Shown: positions 1-8,706, counted from the stretch's first letter. The stretch is DNA of 64,000 nucleotides from JAOADN01 sp049323795 (GCA_049323795.1 JBMOOH010000046.1:11291-75290); one strand, 5' to 3'. Notes: a model not told the origin generated them from the sequence alone. Made by a program: numbers and translations.

Positions 1-339
1 GGAATGCATCACGTTGTAGTTCAGCTCGGACTCGAGCCCTTCCCACAGCTTCAGAGAATGGCTGTAGAATTCCTGGTTGCCGGGCAGGAAGTAGTTGGCG
101 CGCACGATGGTCGTGTTGCGGCCCACGTTGCCGCCCCCGAGGTAGCCCTTTTCCAAGACCGCAACGTTCCGGATGCCGTGGTTCCTGGCCAGGTAATAGG
201 CCGTCGAGAGCCCATGGCCGCCGCCCCCGATGATGACCACGTCGTATTCGGTCTTGGGCTCGGGGTTGCGCCAGACGGGTTTCCAGCCCTTGTTGCCCAG
301 CAGCCCTTCCGCGATGACCTTGAAGCCCGAGTAGCCCAT
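1..339 (-). CDS. soxB: Sarcosine oxidase beta subunit, N-terminal part (runs off the window)
   Basis: The first 113 residues of an FAD-dependent amine oxidase are encoded on the minus strand and the gene continues beyond base 1. The reading begins MGYSGFKV and has the dinucleotide-binding motif VVIIGGGGHGLSTAYYLA, followed by GGGNVGRNTTIVRANY, which is characteristic of the beta subunit of heterotetrameric sarcosine oxidase. In that family the subunit binds FAD and oxidatively demethylates sarcosine to glycine in the cytoplasm. The start at 339 has a purine-rich sequence (GAGGCGGA) just upstream. The gene fits the demethylation genes at 53.7-61.2 kb functionally, but it is not adjacent to them. 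The other subunits lie outside the window. Confidence 0.85.
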   Translation of the reverse strand, partial: MGYSGFKVIAEGLLGNKGWKPVWRNPEPKTEYDVVIIGGGGHGLSTAYYLARNHGIRNVAVLEKGYLGGGNVGRNTTIVRANYFLPGNQEFYSHSLKLWEGLESELNYNVMHS

Positions 340-423
340 TTCCGCCTCGCACGTCCGGCCGGGACGTCGCCCCTGCGTCACCCTGCCCCTCCGTGACACT
401 ACCAACAGTGCCGGGAAGTCCAA

Positions 424-456
424 GGCCCTTTGCGACATTCGCTGTCGCAAAGGGCC
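424..456 (-). terminator. Perfect 14-bp hairpin between the tadG-like gene and soxB
   Basis: Bases 424-437 and 443-456 are exact reverse complements separated by a 5-base loop. The hairpin lies in the 238-bp gap after the stop of the tadG-like gene and before soxB, both on the minus strand. It could terminate the pseudopilin transcript. There is no run of T after it, so another role such as transcript stabilisation is possible. Confidence 0.45.
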
Positions 457-577
457 CGCCCTTCGGCGCGCTGCACCCGGCGTCGGACCAGACCCGGGGG
501 GGCGTCCCGTCAATCCGGTCGCCGCAGGACAGGAACGCCCGGGGCAAGCCGGGCCGCCCAGCCGGGATTTCGCCTGC

Positions 578-1879
578 TCAGCCGACGATCCGGTAGTAGT
601 CGAGTTCGAAGTTGTCCTCCATGCCGTTGCCGCACAGGCCCATCGACATGTTGGAGGTCCCCGAGATCGTGCCGCCTGCCACGATCGATGCGCCTTCGAT
701 CCCGTCGGCGTTGGCGGCGAACTCAACATCGCCGGCCGCGATGATCTGGCCGCCGTAGATCTGCATGTTCGCGGCGACCTTCAGCCCGCCGAGCGTCAGA
801 AGCTGCGCGCCTCCGCCCGTTGCGCACGTGTCGTCCCTGCCGATCTGGACCTGCGAGGCGTAGAAGGACTGCGCATCCGTGCTGGTGTTGCCGAGCACCA
901 CGTCCTCGAGGATGACCCCGTTCGAGAAGGTCACCGGGCAGGACGAGATGATCACGACGTTCTTGTAGGTTCCGCTGTTCAGCGTCACCTTGTTGCCCTG
1001 GTTGCACGTCAGCCTGTGGATGCGTCCCTGGGTGAAGTTGCTGGTGGACAGCGTCTTGCCCGACACGTTGATGACGGTCCCGCTGGTGATGTAGTCGGGC
1101 CGATAGGTCGTCTCGCCCGCCAGAAGGCTCGTGATCATCGGCTGGATCCGCTTGACGATGCGGATCTGGTAGAAGGCTTCGCGCAGGGCCTGCTCGAGGC
1201 CCGCGTTCTTGGTGAAGCCCGACGCCGGCAGGTCCAGGTTGTCGGTGTTGGGCATCGACACCACGGTTCCGGCCTCGAAGTAGTTGTTCTGGTTCACCGA
1301 GATGTAGGTGTTCGAGTGCAGGCAGAAGCCGTTGTAGAATCCGTTGTTCGACTGGATGTCCACCACATCCTCGGCGACGAAGCCTTCTCGCAGGCAGGCC
1401 GGGCGGTAGGTTTCGGCGATCGAGGTCGTCGTGACGTCCCAGTCCTCGAGCCCGGCGAACTGCAGCAGGTAGGGGGAGACACCGTTCCCGCGCGCGGTGT
1501 CGCGCTGGGCCGTGACCTTGACGGCCGACTTCGACGCGGCGTTCGGGGTGAACACCCTGGCCTCGTCGTCCCATGTCCCGAACTGCACGTCCGCGACCTT
1601 GACGGCCTGTCCGCTCTCGGGGTTGCCCGCGAGGTTGAACGAGGCGATCTCCAGAGCCTTGTTCGTGGCTTCGGCGGCGGTGTAGGTCGCCCTGTTGTAC
1701 AGCGCTGCGTGACTCGCCGTGTCGGCCGCGATCTGAAGCTCGGTCCGGACCTTGTAGGCGTTGGCGACGTCCAGTGACAGGCCGAGCAGGCTCGCAAGCA
1801 TGACGAACATGAACAGGTTGAAGACGGTCATGGCGCCGTCCTCGGTCCGTGCAAAACGGCGCATCGCTTGGTTCGGCAT
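578..1879 (-). CDS. TadG-like secreted/pilus assembly protein
   Basis: A 433-residue protein with the Tad N-terminal layout: a short basic leader, the motif RTEDGAMTVF and one hydrophobic segment (about residues 18-38), then LDVANAYKVRTELQIAADTA, which matches the TadE/TadG-like N-terminal domain. The C-terminal half is rich in short Gly/Asn/Val repeats, suggesting beta-rich or beta-helical structure outside the membrane. It is probably anchored in the inner membrane as part of Flp/Tad pilus biogenesis. The start lies 1 base after the stop of the upstream tadE-like gene, so the pair is an operon. No VWA domain is seen, unlike the second TadG at 4.4 kb. The exact role is inferred. Confidence 0.75.
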   Translation of the reverse strand: MPNQAMRRFARTEDGAMTVFNLFMFVMLASLLGLSLDVANAYKVRTELQIAADTASHAALYNRATYTAAEATNKALEIASFNLAGNPESGQAVKVADVQFGTWDDEARVFTPNAASKSAVKVTAQRDTARGNGVSPYLLQFAGLEDWDVTTTSIAETYRPACLREGFVAEDVVDIQSNNGFYNGFCLHSNTYISVNQNNYFEAGTVVSMPNTDNLDLPASGFTKNAGLEQALREAFYQIRIVKRIQPMITSLLAGETTYRPDYITSGTVINVSGKTLSTSNFTQGRIHRLTCNQGNKVTLNSGTYKNVVIISSCPVTFSNGVILEDVVLGNTSTDAQSFYASQVQIGRDDTCATGGGAQLLTLGGLKVAANMQIYGGQIIAAGDVEFAANADGIEGASIVAGGTISGTSNMSMGLCGNGMEDNFELDYYRIVG

Positions 1880-1880
1880 G

Positions 1881-2291
1881 CTATTGCTCCGCGTACTGCT
1901 GGCTGCGAACGTTGATGTTCATCGACATGATCTTCGACACAGTTCCGATGGCGACGACGCTCGAGACCGGAACGCTGACGTCGGCGGTGATGATCCCGTT
2001 GGTCACGTCGACCTTGGCGCTCACGTTCTTGTAGTTCGGAAGCATCTTGACGATGGCTGCCTGGGCATCGGCAGTGGACGTGATCCGCCCGACCGAGATC
2101 GCGCGGTTGACGTCCTGCGCGACCCTCAGGATCCGGCTGTTCGCATGGAAGACGAGCGAAACGTCGGTCGCGAAGGCAATCATGAGCACGAAGAACGGAA
2201 GCCAGAGAACAGCTTCGACTGTCACGGCGCCGTCCTGTCTTCTCGAGAAGGACCTGATACGTCGGATCCGCAACTTCGGGAAAAGTACCAT
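1881..2291 (-). CDS. TadE-like pseudopilin
   Basis: A 136-residue protein with a basic leader, the motif RRQDGAVTVEAVLWLPFFVL and a single N-terminal hydrophobic helix, the hallmark of TadE minor pseudopilins of the Flp/Tad type. I chose the ATG at 2291 because AGGAG lies 9 bases upstream. Longer readings to 2318 or 2513 have no such site and add non-conserved residues. It is followed immediately by the tadG-like gene at 1879. In the Tad family these proteins are processed by a prepilin peptidase and help assemble the pilus. No pilin or motor genes lie within the window. Confidence 0.75.
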   Translation of the reverse strand: MVLFPKLRIRRIRSFSRRQDGAVTVEAVLWLPFFVLMIAFATDVSLVFHANSRILRVAQDVNRAISVGRITSTADAQAAIVKMLPNYKNVSAKVDVTNGIITADVSVPVSSVVAIGTVSKIMSMNINVRSQQYAEQ

Positions 2292-2633
2292 CACACGCTT
2301 CTCCTCGACTGTGGCCATGGACTCACGCAGCCGACCGATCAGCGCCCCCGCCTCGCCATACTTGCCGCAGCATCTGTGGCGGAATTGGGGCGCTCCGGAC
2401 AATCCGCGTGATTTCGGGGGTTTGTCTCTGCGAGGGGGAACTCGTGAGAATCCAGGAAAACAAGGGGTCTGGGCAGCCCGTTTCGCCAGCGTTAACGGTC
2501 TGTTCTTGCTCACGCGCGGAACCGGCCGGACATCATGGCCGGAATTCCGCGTCCAGCCCAGGGCGGACCACCGGCGGCGGGAAAGGACGGAAGGATCCGA
2601 GTCGATTCCGCGGCGCGTGGAATCCGGCTGTCC
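2292..2633. other. Intergenic region between tadE-like gene and gdhA 3' end
   Basis: No gene is supported here. It should hold the promoter of the minus-strand tadE/tadG pair and the end of the gdhA transcript. A 6-bp inverted repeat (CCGGCC at 2522-2527, GGCCGG at 2537-2542) is the only structure I noticed; it is weak. Confidence 0.5.
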
Positions 2634-4064
2634 CTACAGGCCCTTGGCCGTATAGCTTGCCGCGACCCGGCCGATGGCGACGATGTAGGCCGCCATTCTC
2701 AGGTCGGTCACGTCGTGCCGCCCCAGCCAGAGTTCGCGCATGGACTGGTAGGCGATCCGCATCGTGTCATCGAGTCCCGACCGCACAAGCTCCAGCTCGT
2801 CGGCCCCGCGCAGATAGCGGTCCTTGAAATCGGGCGACAGCGTCCAGCCCAGTCCCTTGTCCGCCGAAAGCCGCTCCAGCTCCTCGACGAGCAGCATGTG
2901 CCGCGCCTCTTCCTGACGGCGCTGCATCCGGCCGAAGCGGATGTGGCTGAGGTTCTTCACCCATTCGAAGTAGCTGACGGTCACACCGCCCGCGTTGGCG
3001 TAGAGGTCGGGGATGATGACGACCCCCCGGGTGCGCAGGATCTCGTCGGCCCCGGCGGTGATCGGCCCGTTCGCGGCCTCGACGATCAGCGGCGCGCGGA
3101 TGCTCCCCGCATTGCCGATATGGATCACGCCTTCTAGGGCCGCGGGGATGAGGATGTCGCACTCTGCCTCGAGAAGCGCCGCGCCGTTCTGGTGGTACTC
3201 GGCGCCCGGAAAATCCCTGACGCCGCCGGTGTCCCGCATGTGCCGGTGCACAGCCTCGACATCGAGCCCCGCAGGGTTGGAAATCGCGCCGTCACGCTCG
3301 ATGATCGCGACGACGACGGCACCGTCCTCTTCGGAGAGGAACTTGGCGGCATGGTAGCCCACGTTCCCGAATCCCTGCACGATCACACGCTTGCCGTCGA
3401 GATCGCCCGACAGCCTGGCCCGGGCGCGGTCTTCGGAGTGCCGGAAGAACTCGCGCAACGCGAACTGCACGCCCCGTCCCGTTGCCTCCACCCGGCCGTG
3501 GATGCCGCCCGAGTTCAAGGGCTTGCCCGTCACGCAGGCGCGGGCGTTGATGTCGGTCGTGTTCATCCGCGCGTACTGGTCGGCAATCCAGGCCATCTCG
3601 CGCTCGCCCGTGCCCATGTCCGGGGCGGGGACGTTCTGGCTCGGGTTGATGAGGTCGCGCTTGATGAGCTCGTAGGCGAAGCGCCGCGTGATCTGCTCCA
3701 GCTCGTGCGTCTCGTACTGGCGTGGATCGACGCAGAGCCCGCCCTTCGCCCCGCCGAACGGCGCCTCGACCAGCGCGCACTTGTAGGTCATCAGCGCGGC
3801 AAGCGCTTCGACCTCGTCTTGGTTCACCGACAGGGCAAACCGGATGCCGCCCTTGACCGGCTCGAAATGCTCGGAGTGGACGGACCTGTAGCCGGTGAAG
3901 GTTTCGATCCGGCCGCGCAGCCTGACGCCGAAGCGCACCGTGTAGGTCGAGTTGCAGACGCGAATCTTTTCTTCCAGCCCCGGCGAAAGATCCATCGCCG
4001 CGACGGCCCGGCTGAACATGAGATCCACCGACTGCCGGAAGCTCGGTTCACGGTCATGCTCCAT
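2634..4064 (-). CDS. gdhA: Glutamate dehydrogenase (Glu/Leu/Phe/Val dehydrogenase family)
   Basis: A 476-residue protein that interconverts glutamate and 2-oxoglutarate plus ammonium, linking nitrogen and carbon metabolism in the cytoplasm. The catalytic-lysine motif APFGGAKGGL is at residues 101-110 (Lys107), and FEPVKGGIRF (68-77) is the substrate-binding segment. A dinucleotide-binding domain with VIVQGFGNVG follows. The ATG at 4064 is preceded by GGGAGGA; an upstream extension to 4157 lacks conservation. Length fits the roughly 450-480-residue hexameric enzymes. Cofactor preference cannot be read with confidence. The gene sits between two Tad pseudopilin loci and probably has its own promoter. 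Confidence 0.92.
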   Translation of the reverse strand: MEHDREPSFRQSVDLMFSRAVAAMDLSPGLEEKIRVCNSTYTVRFGVRLRGRIETFTGYRSVHSEHFEPVKGGIRFALSVNQDEVEALAALMTYKCALVEAPFGGAKGGLCVDPRQYETHELEQITRRFAYELIKRDLINPSQNVPAPDMGTGEREMAWIADQYARMNTTDINARACVTGKPLNSGGIHGRVEATGRGVQFALREFFRHSEDRARARLSGDLDGKRVIVQGFGNVGYHAAKFLSEEDGAVVVAIIERDGAISNPAGLDVEAVHRHMRDTGGVRDFPGAEYHQNGAALLEAECDILIPAALEGVIHIGNAGSIRAPLIVEAANGPITAGADEILRTRGVVIIPDLYANAGGVTVSYFEWVKNLSHIRFGRMQRRQEEARHMLLVEELERLSADKGLGWTLSPDFKDRYLRGADELELVRSGLDDTMRIAYQSMRELWLGRHDVTDLRMAAYIVAIGRVAASYTAKGL

Positions 4065-4391
4065 CGGAAATCCTCCCTTGCGCGGGACACGCCGCCAGCC
4101 GCCGCCAGCCCCGACGGCACGACGAGCCCGCGTCCCGACTCGGGACACTAGAGGCAAGTCGTGAAGATTGCACCCTTCGCGGCGGGGCCGGCGAACGGGA
4201 CGGGACCGCGCTTCCTGCGGGCGTCGTTTCCTTCATCCGGACAGTCCGCGCGGCAGGGCGCGGATGTTCCCGGTTCGCGGCAAATCCCCCTCCCCGGGCC
4301 CCCTTCGCCTCATTTTCGCCGCATCTCGACGGATAACTGCCGGCTCGGGCCAAGTAGCAGTCCGCCGCGATTCCGCCTGGGGAGACGAGTG
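4065..4391. other. Divergent promoter region gdhA / VWA-tadG
   Basis: 327 bases between two divergently transcribed genes. It must contain both promoters, but I could not pick out a convincing -35/-10 pair or operator. Apparent readings through it are extensions of the two flanking genes without conserved content. Confidence 0.5.
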
Positions 4392-6056
4392 ATGTTGAAT
4401 TCGGGGTCGGTTTCAGTCGCAGCCATCAGGACGCGCCTGAACGGGCGCGCGGCGCGGTTCGGACGGGACGAAGAGGGCTCGCTCCTCATCTTCGGGCTCT
4501 ACTGCTTCGTCATCATGCTGCTCGTCGCCGGGATCGCGCTCGACCTGATGCGCTTCGAGGAGCGCAGGACGACCCTTCAGAACACCGTCGACCGCGCGGT
4601 GCTCGCCGCGGCGGACCTGAACCAGACGCTCGAGCCGAAGGCCGTGGTCAAGGACTACTTCCTCAAGGCCGGGCTGACGCCGCCCAAGGACTCGGACATC
4701 ACCGTCGATCAGGGGGCGTTCAACGAATGGCGCACCGTGCAGGCGAGCGTGACGGAACAGATGCCCACCTGGTTCATGAACATGGTCGGCGTCAAGGAAC
4801 TGACCACCCCTGCGGACAGCACCGCGGAGGAGCGCATCGGCCAGGTCGAGATCTCGCTTGTCCTCGACGTGTCCGGGTCCATGGACTCGAACAACCGCCT
4901 CATCAACCTGAAGCCCGCGGCCAAGGAGTTCATCGACACGATGTTCGACTCGGTCGAGGCCGGCAAGCTTTCGATGTCGATCGTCACCTACGACACCCAG
5001 GTCAGCGTCGGCCCCGAGCTGATGCAGTATTTCAACGTGACTGCCCCGCACACGAAGTCCTACTGCATGGAATTCGATGCCGCCGACTTCAGGACCACCT
5101 CGATGAGCTTCGGCTTCGGCCCGACGGACCGCGTCTACCGGCGGAACGGGAACTTCGATCCCTTCTACTCGAGCATTCCTCCCTCGCTCTACAACTGCTC
5201 GCAGGCGCGCAAGCGGGACATCATGCCCTTCTCGGGCGACCGCACCGCGCTCAAGGCGGTGATCGACGGTCTGACCGCCGACGGGAACACCTCGATCGAC
5301 ATCGCGATGAAATGGGGGACGGCCCTTCTCGATCCGTCGATGCAGGGCGTCGTCGACTCCTACATCGCGGCGGGCAAGCGCCCGGCCCAGTTCGGCGACC
5401 GTCCCTACGCCTACAACAACAAGGAAGCCCTGAAGGTCGTCGTGGTGATGACCGACGGCGCCAACACAACCGAGTACAAGCTGAAGCCCAACTACCAGCA
5501 GGGCAACTCGATCATCATGGGGAACTCGAGCTTCGCGGCGAACTCGACGTCCAGGTCGCAGTTCTCGATCTACAACGCCGCGACCAACCTGTACTATATC
5601 ATGGCCACCGGCCAATGGCGCGCCCAGCCCTACGGCGACGGGTCGGTCACCACCTGCGGGAGGTCGTCCTGCACGACCACCGCCGACCCTGGCGACGCGA
5701 TTCCCCTGACCTGGCCGGAGGTGTGGCAGAAGGCTTCGGTACGCTGGGTGGCCGACTATCTCATCAGCCCCGCCTTCGGCACCACGGTGCGCAACGCGTG
5801 GCGCCCCGGCGGCGGCGAGACGGTCGATGCGATCGCCGCGGTCAAGGATGCCCAGACGCAGGACATCTGCACCGCGGCAAAATCCCGCGGCGTGACGATC
5901 TTCTCGATCGGCTTCGAGGCGCCGACGCAGGGTCAGACGCTTCTGCGCAACTGCGCCAGTTCGCCCGCGCACTACTATTCCGCCACGACCGTCGACATCT
6001 CGACCGCCTTCTCGGCGATCGCGAGCTCGATCAACAAGCTCCGGCTGACGAACTGA
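4392..6056 (+). CDS. TadG-type pilus assembly protein with von Willebrand factor A domain
   Basis: A 554-residue protein. The N-terminus has the Tad signature (GRDEEGSLLIFGLYCFV, hydrophobic helix about residues 34-54) followed by a Tad-like region ending near AVLAAADLNQTL. A VWA domain follows with the metal-ion-dependent adhesion motif VLDVSGSMDSNNR and a later VVVMTDGANTTE. It is probably inner-membrane anchored with a large periplasmic part that takes part in Flp pilus assembly or surface adhesion. The ATG at 4392 follows GGGGAGACG. The tadE-like gene starts 14 bases after the stop, so this is the first gene of a three-gene operon. Confidence 0.8.
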   Translation: MLNSGSVSVAAIRTRLNGRAARFGRDEEGSLLIFGLYCFVIMLLVAGIALDLMRFEERRTTLQNTVDRAVLAAADLNQTLEPKAVVKDYFLKAGLTPPKDSDITVDQGAFNEWRTVQASVTEQMPTWFMNMVGVKELTTPADSTAEERIGQVEISLVLDVSGSMDSNNRLINLKPAAKEFIDTMFDSVEAGKLSMSIVTYDTQVSVGPELMQYFNVTAPHTKSYCMEFDAADFRTTSMSFGFGPTDRVYRRNGNFDPFYSSIPPSLYNCSQARKRDIMPFSGDRTALKAVIDGLTADGNTSIDIAMKWGTALLDPSMQGVVDSYIAAGKRPAQFGDRPYAYNNKEALKVVVVMTDGANTTEYKLKPNYQQGNSIIMGNSSFAANSTSRSQFSIYNAATNLYYIMATGQWRAQPYGDGSVTTCGRSSCTTTADPGDAIPLTWPEVWQKASVRWVADYLISPAFGTTVRNAWRPGGGETVDAIAAVKDAQTQDICTAAKSRGVTIFSIGFEAPTQGQTLLRNCASSPAHYYSATTVDISTAFSAIASSINKLRLTN

Positions 6057-6070
6057 GGATGGACCGGGTG

Positions 6071-6613
6071 ATGCACAGGCTCCGGACATGGCTGCGCGGT
6101 GCGGCGCGCGACGACGAGGGGTCATCGACCATTCCCTTCGTCATCTTCGCGCCGTTCTTCCTGATGCTGGTGCTGTCCTCGGTCGAGATGGGCGTGCTCA
6201 TGATCCGCAGCGTCATGCTCGAGCGCGCCGTTGACATGTCTGTCCGCGGACTGCGGCTCGGAACCTACCAGCCGCCCAATCACGACACGCTCAAGAAGGA
6301 CATCTGCAACCTCGCAGGTATCATTCCCGACTGCCTGAACGTGCTTCTGGTGGAGCTTCGGCCTGTCAGCACCAGCACGTGGCAGCCGCTGTCGAGCGGC
6401 CCGACCTGCGTGGACCGCGCGGCGCCGATCCAGCCGGTGACGGAGTTCAACGCCGGCGCGAGCGACGAGATGATGCTGATCCGGGCCTGCGCCAAGTTCG
6501 ACCCGCTCTTCCCGACGGCCGGGCTCGGCTTTTCCCTGCCGAAGGACAATACCGGAGCCTACGCGCTGATCGCCGCCACGGCCTTCGTCAACGAACCCGC
6601 GCCAGGAAGCTGA
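6071..6613 (+). CDS. TadE-like pseudopilin
   Basis: A 180-residue protein with the pattern ARDDEGSSTIPFVIFAPFFL, one N-terminal transmembrane helix and a Cys-containing periplasmic domain. I place the start at the ATG at 6071 because AGGA lies 11 bases upstream; an in-frame ATG at 6059 would add four residues. It lies between the VWA-type tadG and another tadE-like gene (2 bases to the next start), so all three are probably cotranscribed. It is likely a minor pseudopilin of the Tad machine. Family assignment rests on the N-terminal motif and context. Confidence 0.7.
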   Translation: MHRLRTWLRGAARDDEGSSTIPFVIFAPFFLMLVLSSVEMGVLMIRSVMLERAVDMSVRGLRLGTYQPPNHDTLKKDICNLAGIIPDCLNVLLVELRPVSTSTWQPLSSGPTCVDRAAPIQPVTEFNAGASDEMMLIRACAKFDPLFPTAGLGFSLPKDNTGAYALIAATAFVNEPAPGS

Positions 6614-6615
6614 CC

Positions 6616-7182
6616 ATGACCCTGCTCCGCAGACTTCGCGTCAGGCTTTCGTTCTTCGCCACCGATGGCCGCGGCTCCACCCCGATCGAAGGGGTGCTGG
6701 CCTCGACCTTCCTGCTCTGGTGGTACATGGCATCGTTCACGTTCTTCGACGCCTACCGCCAGAAGAACGTGAACCTGAAGGCCGCCTACACGATCGCCGA
6801 CATGCTGTCGCGCCAGACCGAGACGGTCTCCCCGGCCTACATGAGGGGCCTGAACACCGTGTTCGACTACCTCACGTTCTCCAGCCAGCCGACCGTCCTG
6901 CGGGTGTCGAGCGTCTACTGGGACGCCGATCTGAACACCTACCGCATCGCCTGGTCGTATTCGACGAACACGACGAAGTATCCGGTCCAGACGGATGCCA
7001 CGATCGCCCTCTCCAAGGACCGGATTCCGACGATGCCGGTGGGCGACACGGTGGTCCTGGTCGAAACCTTCATGGCCTTCAGCCCGGTGTTCAACGTGGG
7101 GCTGACACCCCGCTGGTACGACACGTTCATCACCACGCGCCCGCGTTTCGCGAGCCAGGTCGTCTTCGATCCGAACGCCTGA
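6616..7182 (+). CDS. TadE-like membrane protein, third gene of the pseudopilin operon
   Basis: A 188-residue protein with an N-terminal basic segment, TDGRGSTPIEGVLASTFLL and one hydrophobic helix including a WWYM motif, then a soluble domain with no motif I recognise. The position of the acidic/Gly motif and helix matches TadE-type pseudopilins. The start lies 2 bases after the previous stop, which indicates translational coupling. The gene converges on the beta-hydroxyacid dehydrogenase with a 33-base gap that can fold into a hairpin. Confidence 0.65.
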   Translation: MTLLRRLRVRLSFFATDGRGSTPIEGVLASTFLLWWYMASFTFFDAYRQKNVNLKAAYTIADMLSRQTETVSPAYMRGLNTVFDYLTFSSQPTVLRVSSVYWDADLNTYRIAWSYSTNTTKYPVQTDATIALSKDRIPTMPVGDTVVLVETFMAFSPVFNVGLTPRWYDTFITTRPRFASQVVFDPNA

Positions 7183-7208
7183 CCGGCTGCCGGACGGCCG
7201 TCTGCCGG
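7183..7208. terminator. Probable bidirectional terminator between convergent genes
   Basis: The 33-base gap between two convergent genes contains CCGGC (7183-7187) pairing with GCCGG (7204-7208), with further G-C pairs inside and two mismatches around a 4-base loop (7194-7197). Position between two stops supports a shared terminator. There is no clear T tract. Confidence 0.4.
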
Positions 7209-7215
7209 CTCTTCG

Positions 7216-8178
7216 TCAGCCCCGCCTGCCCTTCGGGACGATCTCGGCGCCGGGACCTTCGGGTTCGGTGTCCACGAGTTCCTGCGGGAAACCCTCGGCG
7301 AGGACCGACAGCCCCGTCGCCTCCTCGAGCCGCTCGATCACCCGGTCGGACTGCGCCCGTTCGCCGTAGCGCGCCTGCGCGTCGGTGAAGATGCGGATCA
7401 TCAGCGGCGAGATCTCGAGCGGCACGCCATGCGCCTCGGCGATCTTCTGGAACAGCCCGATGTCCTTCTGGACCAGATCCATGGTGAAGTTCACGTCGCG
7501 CGACCCCGACAGGATGAGCTGGCTTTCGGTCTCGTGCGTGAAGGAGTTGCCCGAGGAAATGCGGATCGCCTCGTAGGTCGTGGCAAGATCCATCCCGGCC
7601 GCCTTCATGGTCACCAGCGCCTCGCAGAGCGTCAGGAGATTCGCCGTGGCAAGGTAATTGGTCATCACCTTGAGCACGCTGGCCGACCCGAGCGGGCCCG
7701 TGTGGAGCACGCTGCGCCCGACAATCGACAGGATCGGCAGCACCCGCTCGAAGGTCTCGCGGTCGCATCCGGCAAAGACCGAGATGTTGCCGGTTGCGGC
7801 GCGGTGGACCCCGCCCGAGACCGGCACGTCGGCCATGCGGCCGCCCCTGGCCACGATCTTTTCGTTCAGGCGCTTCACCTCGGCCTCGTCGGTGGTGGAC
7901 ATCTCGAGCCAGATGCGGCCCTCGCCCATGGCCTCCAGAAGTCCCCCCGGCCCCTCGACGACCGCCGCGGAGGCCTTCGGCGACGGCAGGCAGGTGATGA
8001 CCGTGCCGCAGCGGGTCAGCATCTCGGCCGGCGCCGTGCCCGCCCGCGCCCCCCGCGCGACGAAATCCGCCACCCGCGCGGCGTCGAGGTCGAGGACGGT
8101 GAGATCGACGCCGTTGCGCAGCAACGTCCCGGCCAGGTTTCCCCCGGCGCTTCCCAATCCGATGAATCCGATCCTCAT
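7216..8178 (-). CDS. NAD(P)-dependent beta-hydroxyacid dehydrogenase (3-hydroxyisobutyrate dehydrogenase family)
   Basis: A 320-residue enzyme. N-terminal Rossmann motif GFIGLGSAGGNLAG, the family substrate-binding motif PVSGGVHRAATG, and the catalytic-lysine segment SVLKVMTNYL are all present in the usual order. Family members reduce or oxidise small beta-hydroxyacids such as 3-hydroxyisobutyrate, tartronate semialdehyde or glyoxylate derivatives; the actual substrate cannot be told from sequence. The start at 8178 is preceded by GGGGAGAG. The C-terminus is about 25 residues longer than in short relatives and ends with a charged tail. It stands alone, convergent with the pseudopilin operon. 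Confidence 0.8.
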   Translation of the reverse strand: MRIGFIGLGSAGGNLAGTLLRNGVDLTVLDLDAARVADFVARGARAGTAPAEMLTRCGTVITCLPSPKASAAVVEGPGGLLEAMGEGRIWLEMSTTDEAEVKRLNEKIVARGGRMADVPVSGGVHRAATGNISVFAGCDRETFERVLPILSIVGRSVLHTGPLGSASVLKVMTNYLATANLLTLCEALVTMKAAGMDLATTYEAIRISSGNSFTHETESQLILSGSRDVNFTMDLVQKDIGLFQKIAEAHGVPLEISPLMIRIFTDAQARYGERAQSDRVIERLEEATGLSVLAEGFPQELVDTEPEGPGAEIVPKGRRG

Positions 8179-8324
8179 GCCGTCTCTCCCCCTGCTGGCA
8201 CCGCGGACCATCCACGTCTCAGGCGGGACGCGCACGTCTGGGAACGACATCCTGTGCCGCCCGGGACACATCGCCGGTCCAAGCCCCTTGTTGCGCCGGG
8301 GGTCCTGTCTCTTCTTGGTGGTCT

Positions 8325-8366
8325 CCTGTCTCTCGACAAAACCGGATTCCACTTTTGTCGGACAGG
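8325..8366. promoter_or_regulatory. Long interrupted inverted repeat in a divergent intergenic region
   Basis: CCTGTC (8325-8330) plus CGACAAAA (8334-8341) pair with TTTTGTCG (8353-8360) plus GACAGG (8361-8366): 14 base pairs with a 3-base bulge and an 11-base loop. It lies between the divergent starts at 8178 and 8455. An operator, or a structured leader ahead of the lipoprotein gene, are both possible. Confidence 0.4.
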
Positions 8367-8454
8367 CTCTAGGCTGGCGGCCTCGGATCCGCCGGGGATG
8401 GTACCCGGCTGCCGGGACAGGTGTCCGGCGGGTCGCCGGGCAAGGAGGTCCGCG

Positions 8455-8706
8455 ATGCATCCGGTCTGGAAGGTGATAGCCCTGACCGTCGCCGCCGGCG
8501 GCTGCACCGGCTTTCCCGAGGTCTCGGGCCCGGCCGATCCGGAGGCTCTGGCGGCCCCCTATCCCGCGCTCCTCCCGGCGGACCAGATCCCTGCCTCTGC
8601 CTCCGCCCCTGCCGCGTCGCCGTCGCCCGCGCCGGCGCAGACACTTGCATCCGACGCATCGGCCCTGCGGCGCCGCGCCGATGCGCTGCGCGGGGCCTTG
8701 CCCTGA
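8455..8706 (+). CDS. Small lipoprotein of unknown function next to hom
   Basis: An 83-residue protein with a strong ribosome-binding site (AAGGAGG, 6 bases before ATG). The N-terminus is a short signal with a weak lipobox (VAAGGC, Cys17), so it is probably a lipoprotein. Next come CTGFPEV and a YPALLPADQI segment that I recall from small lipoproteins found beside homoserine dehydrogenase in roseobacters and relatives; that recollection was not checked. The rest is Ala/Pro/Ser-rich and ends with a short charged helix. Function unknown. It is read in the same direction as hom, 154 bases upstream of it. Confidence 0.7.
   Translation: MHPVWKVIALTVAAGGCTGFPEVSGPADPEALAAPYPALLPADQIPASASAPAASPSPAPAQTLASDASALRRRADALRGALP

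Noticed and set aside
723..1574. Long minus-strand reading inside the tadG-like gene
   Set aside because: Arg/Gly-rich alternative frame of a gene with a good family match.
2522..2542. Inverted repeat CCGGCC/GGCCGG as gdhA terminator
   Set aside because: Only 6 bp, about 90 bases beyond the gdhA stop and without a T tract.
8175..8507. Minus-strand reading across the gap before the small lipoprotein gene
   Set aside because: Covers a divergent promoter region, with no ribosome-binding site or conserved residues.
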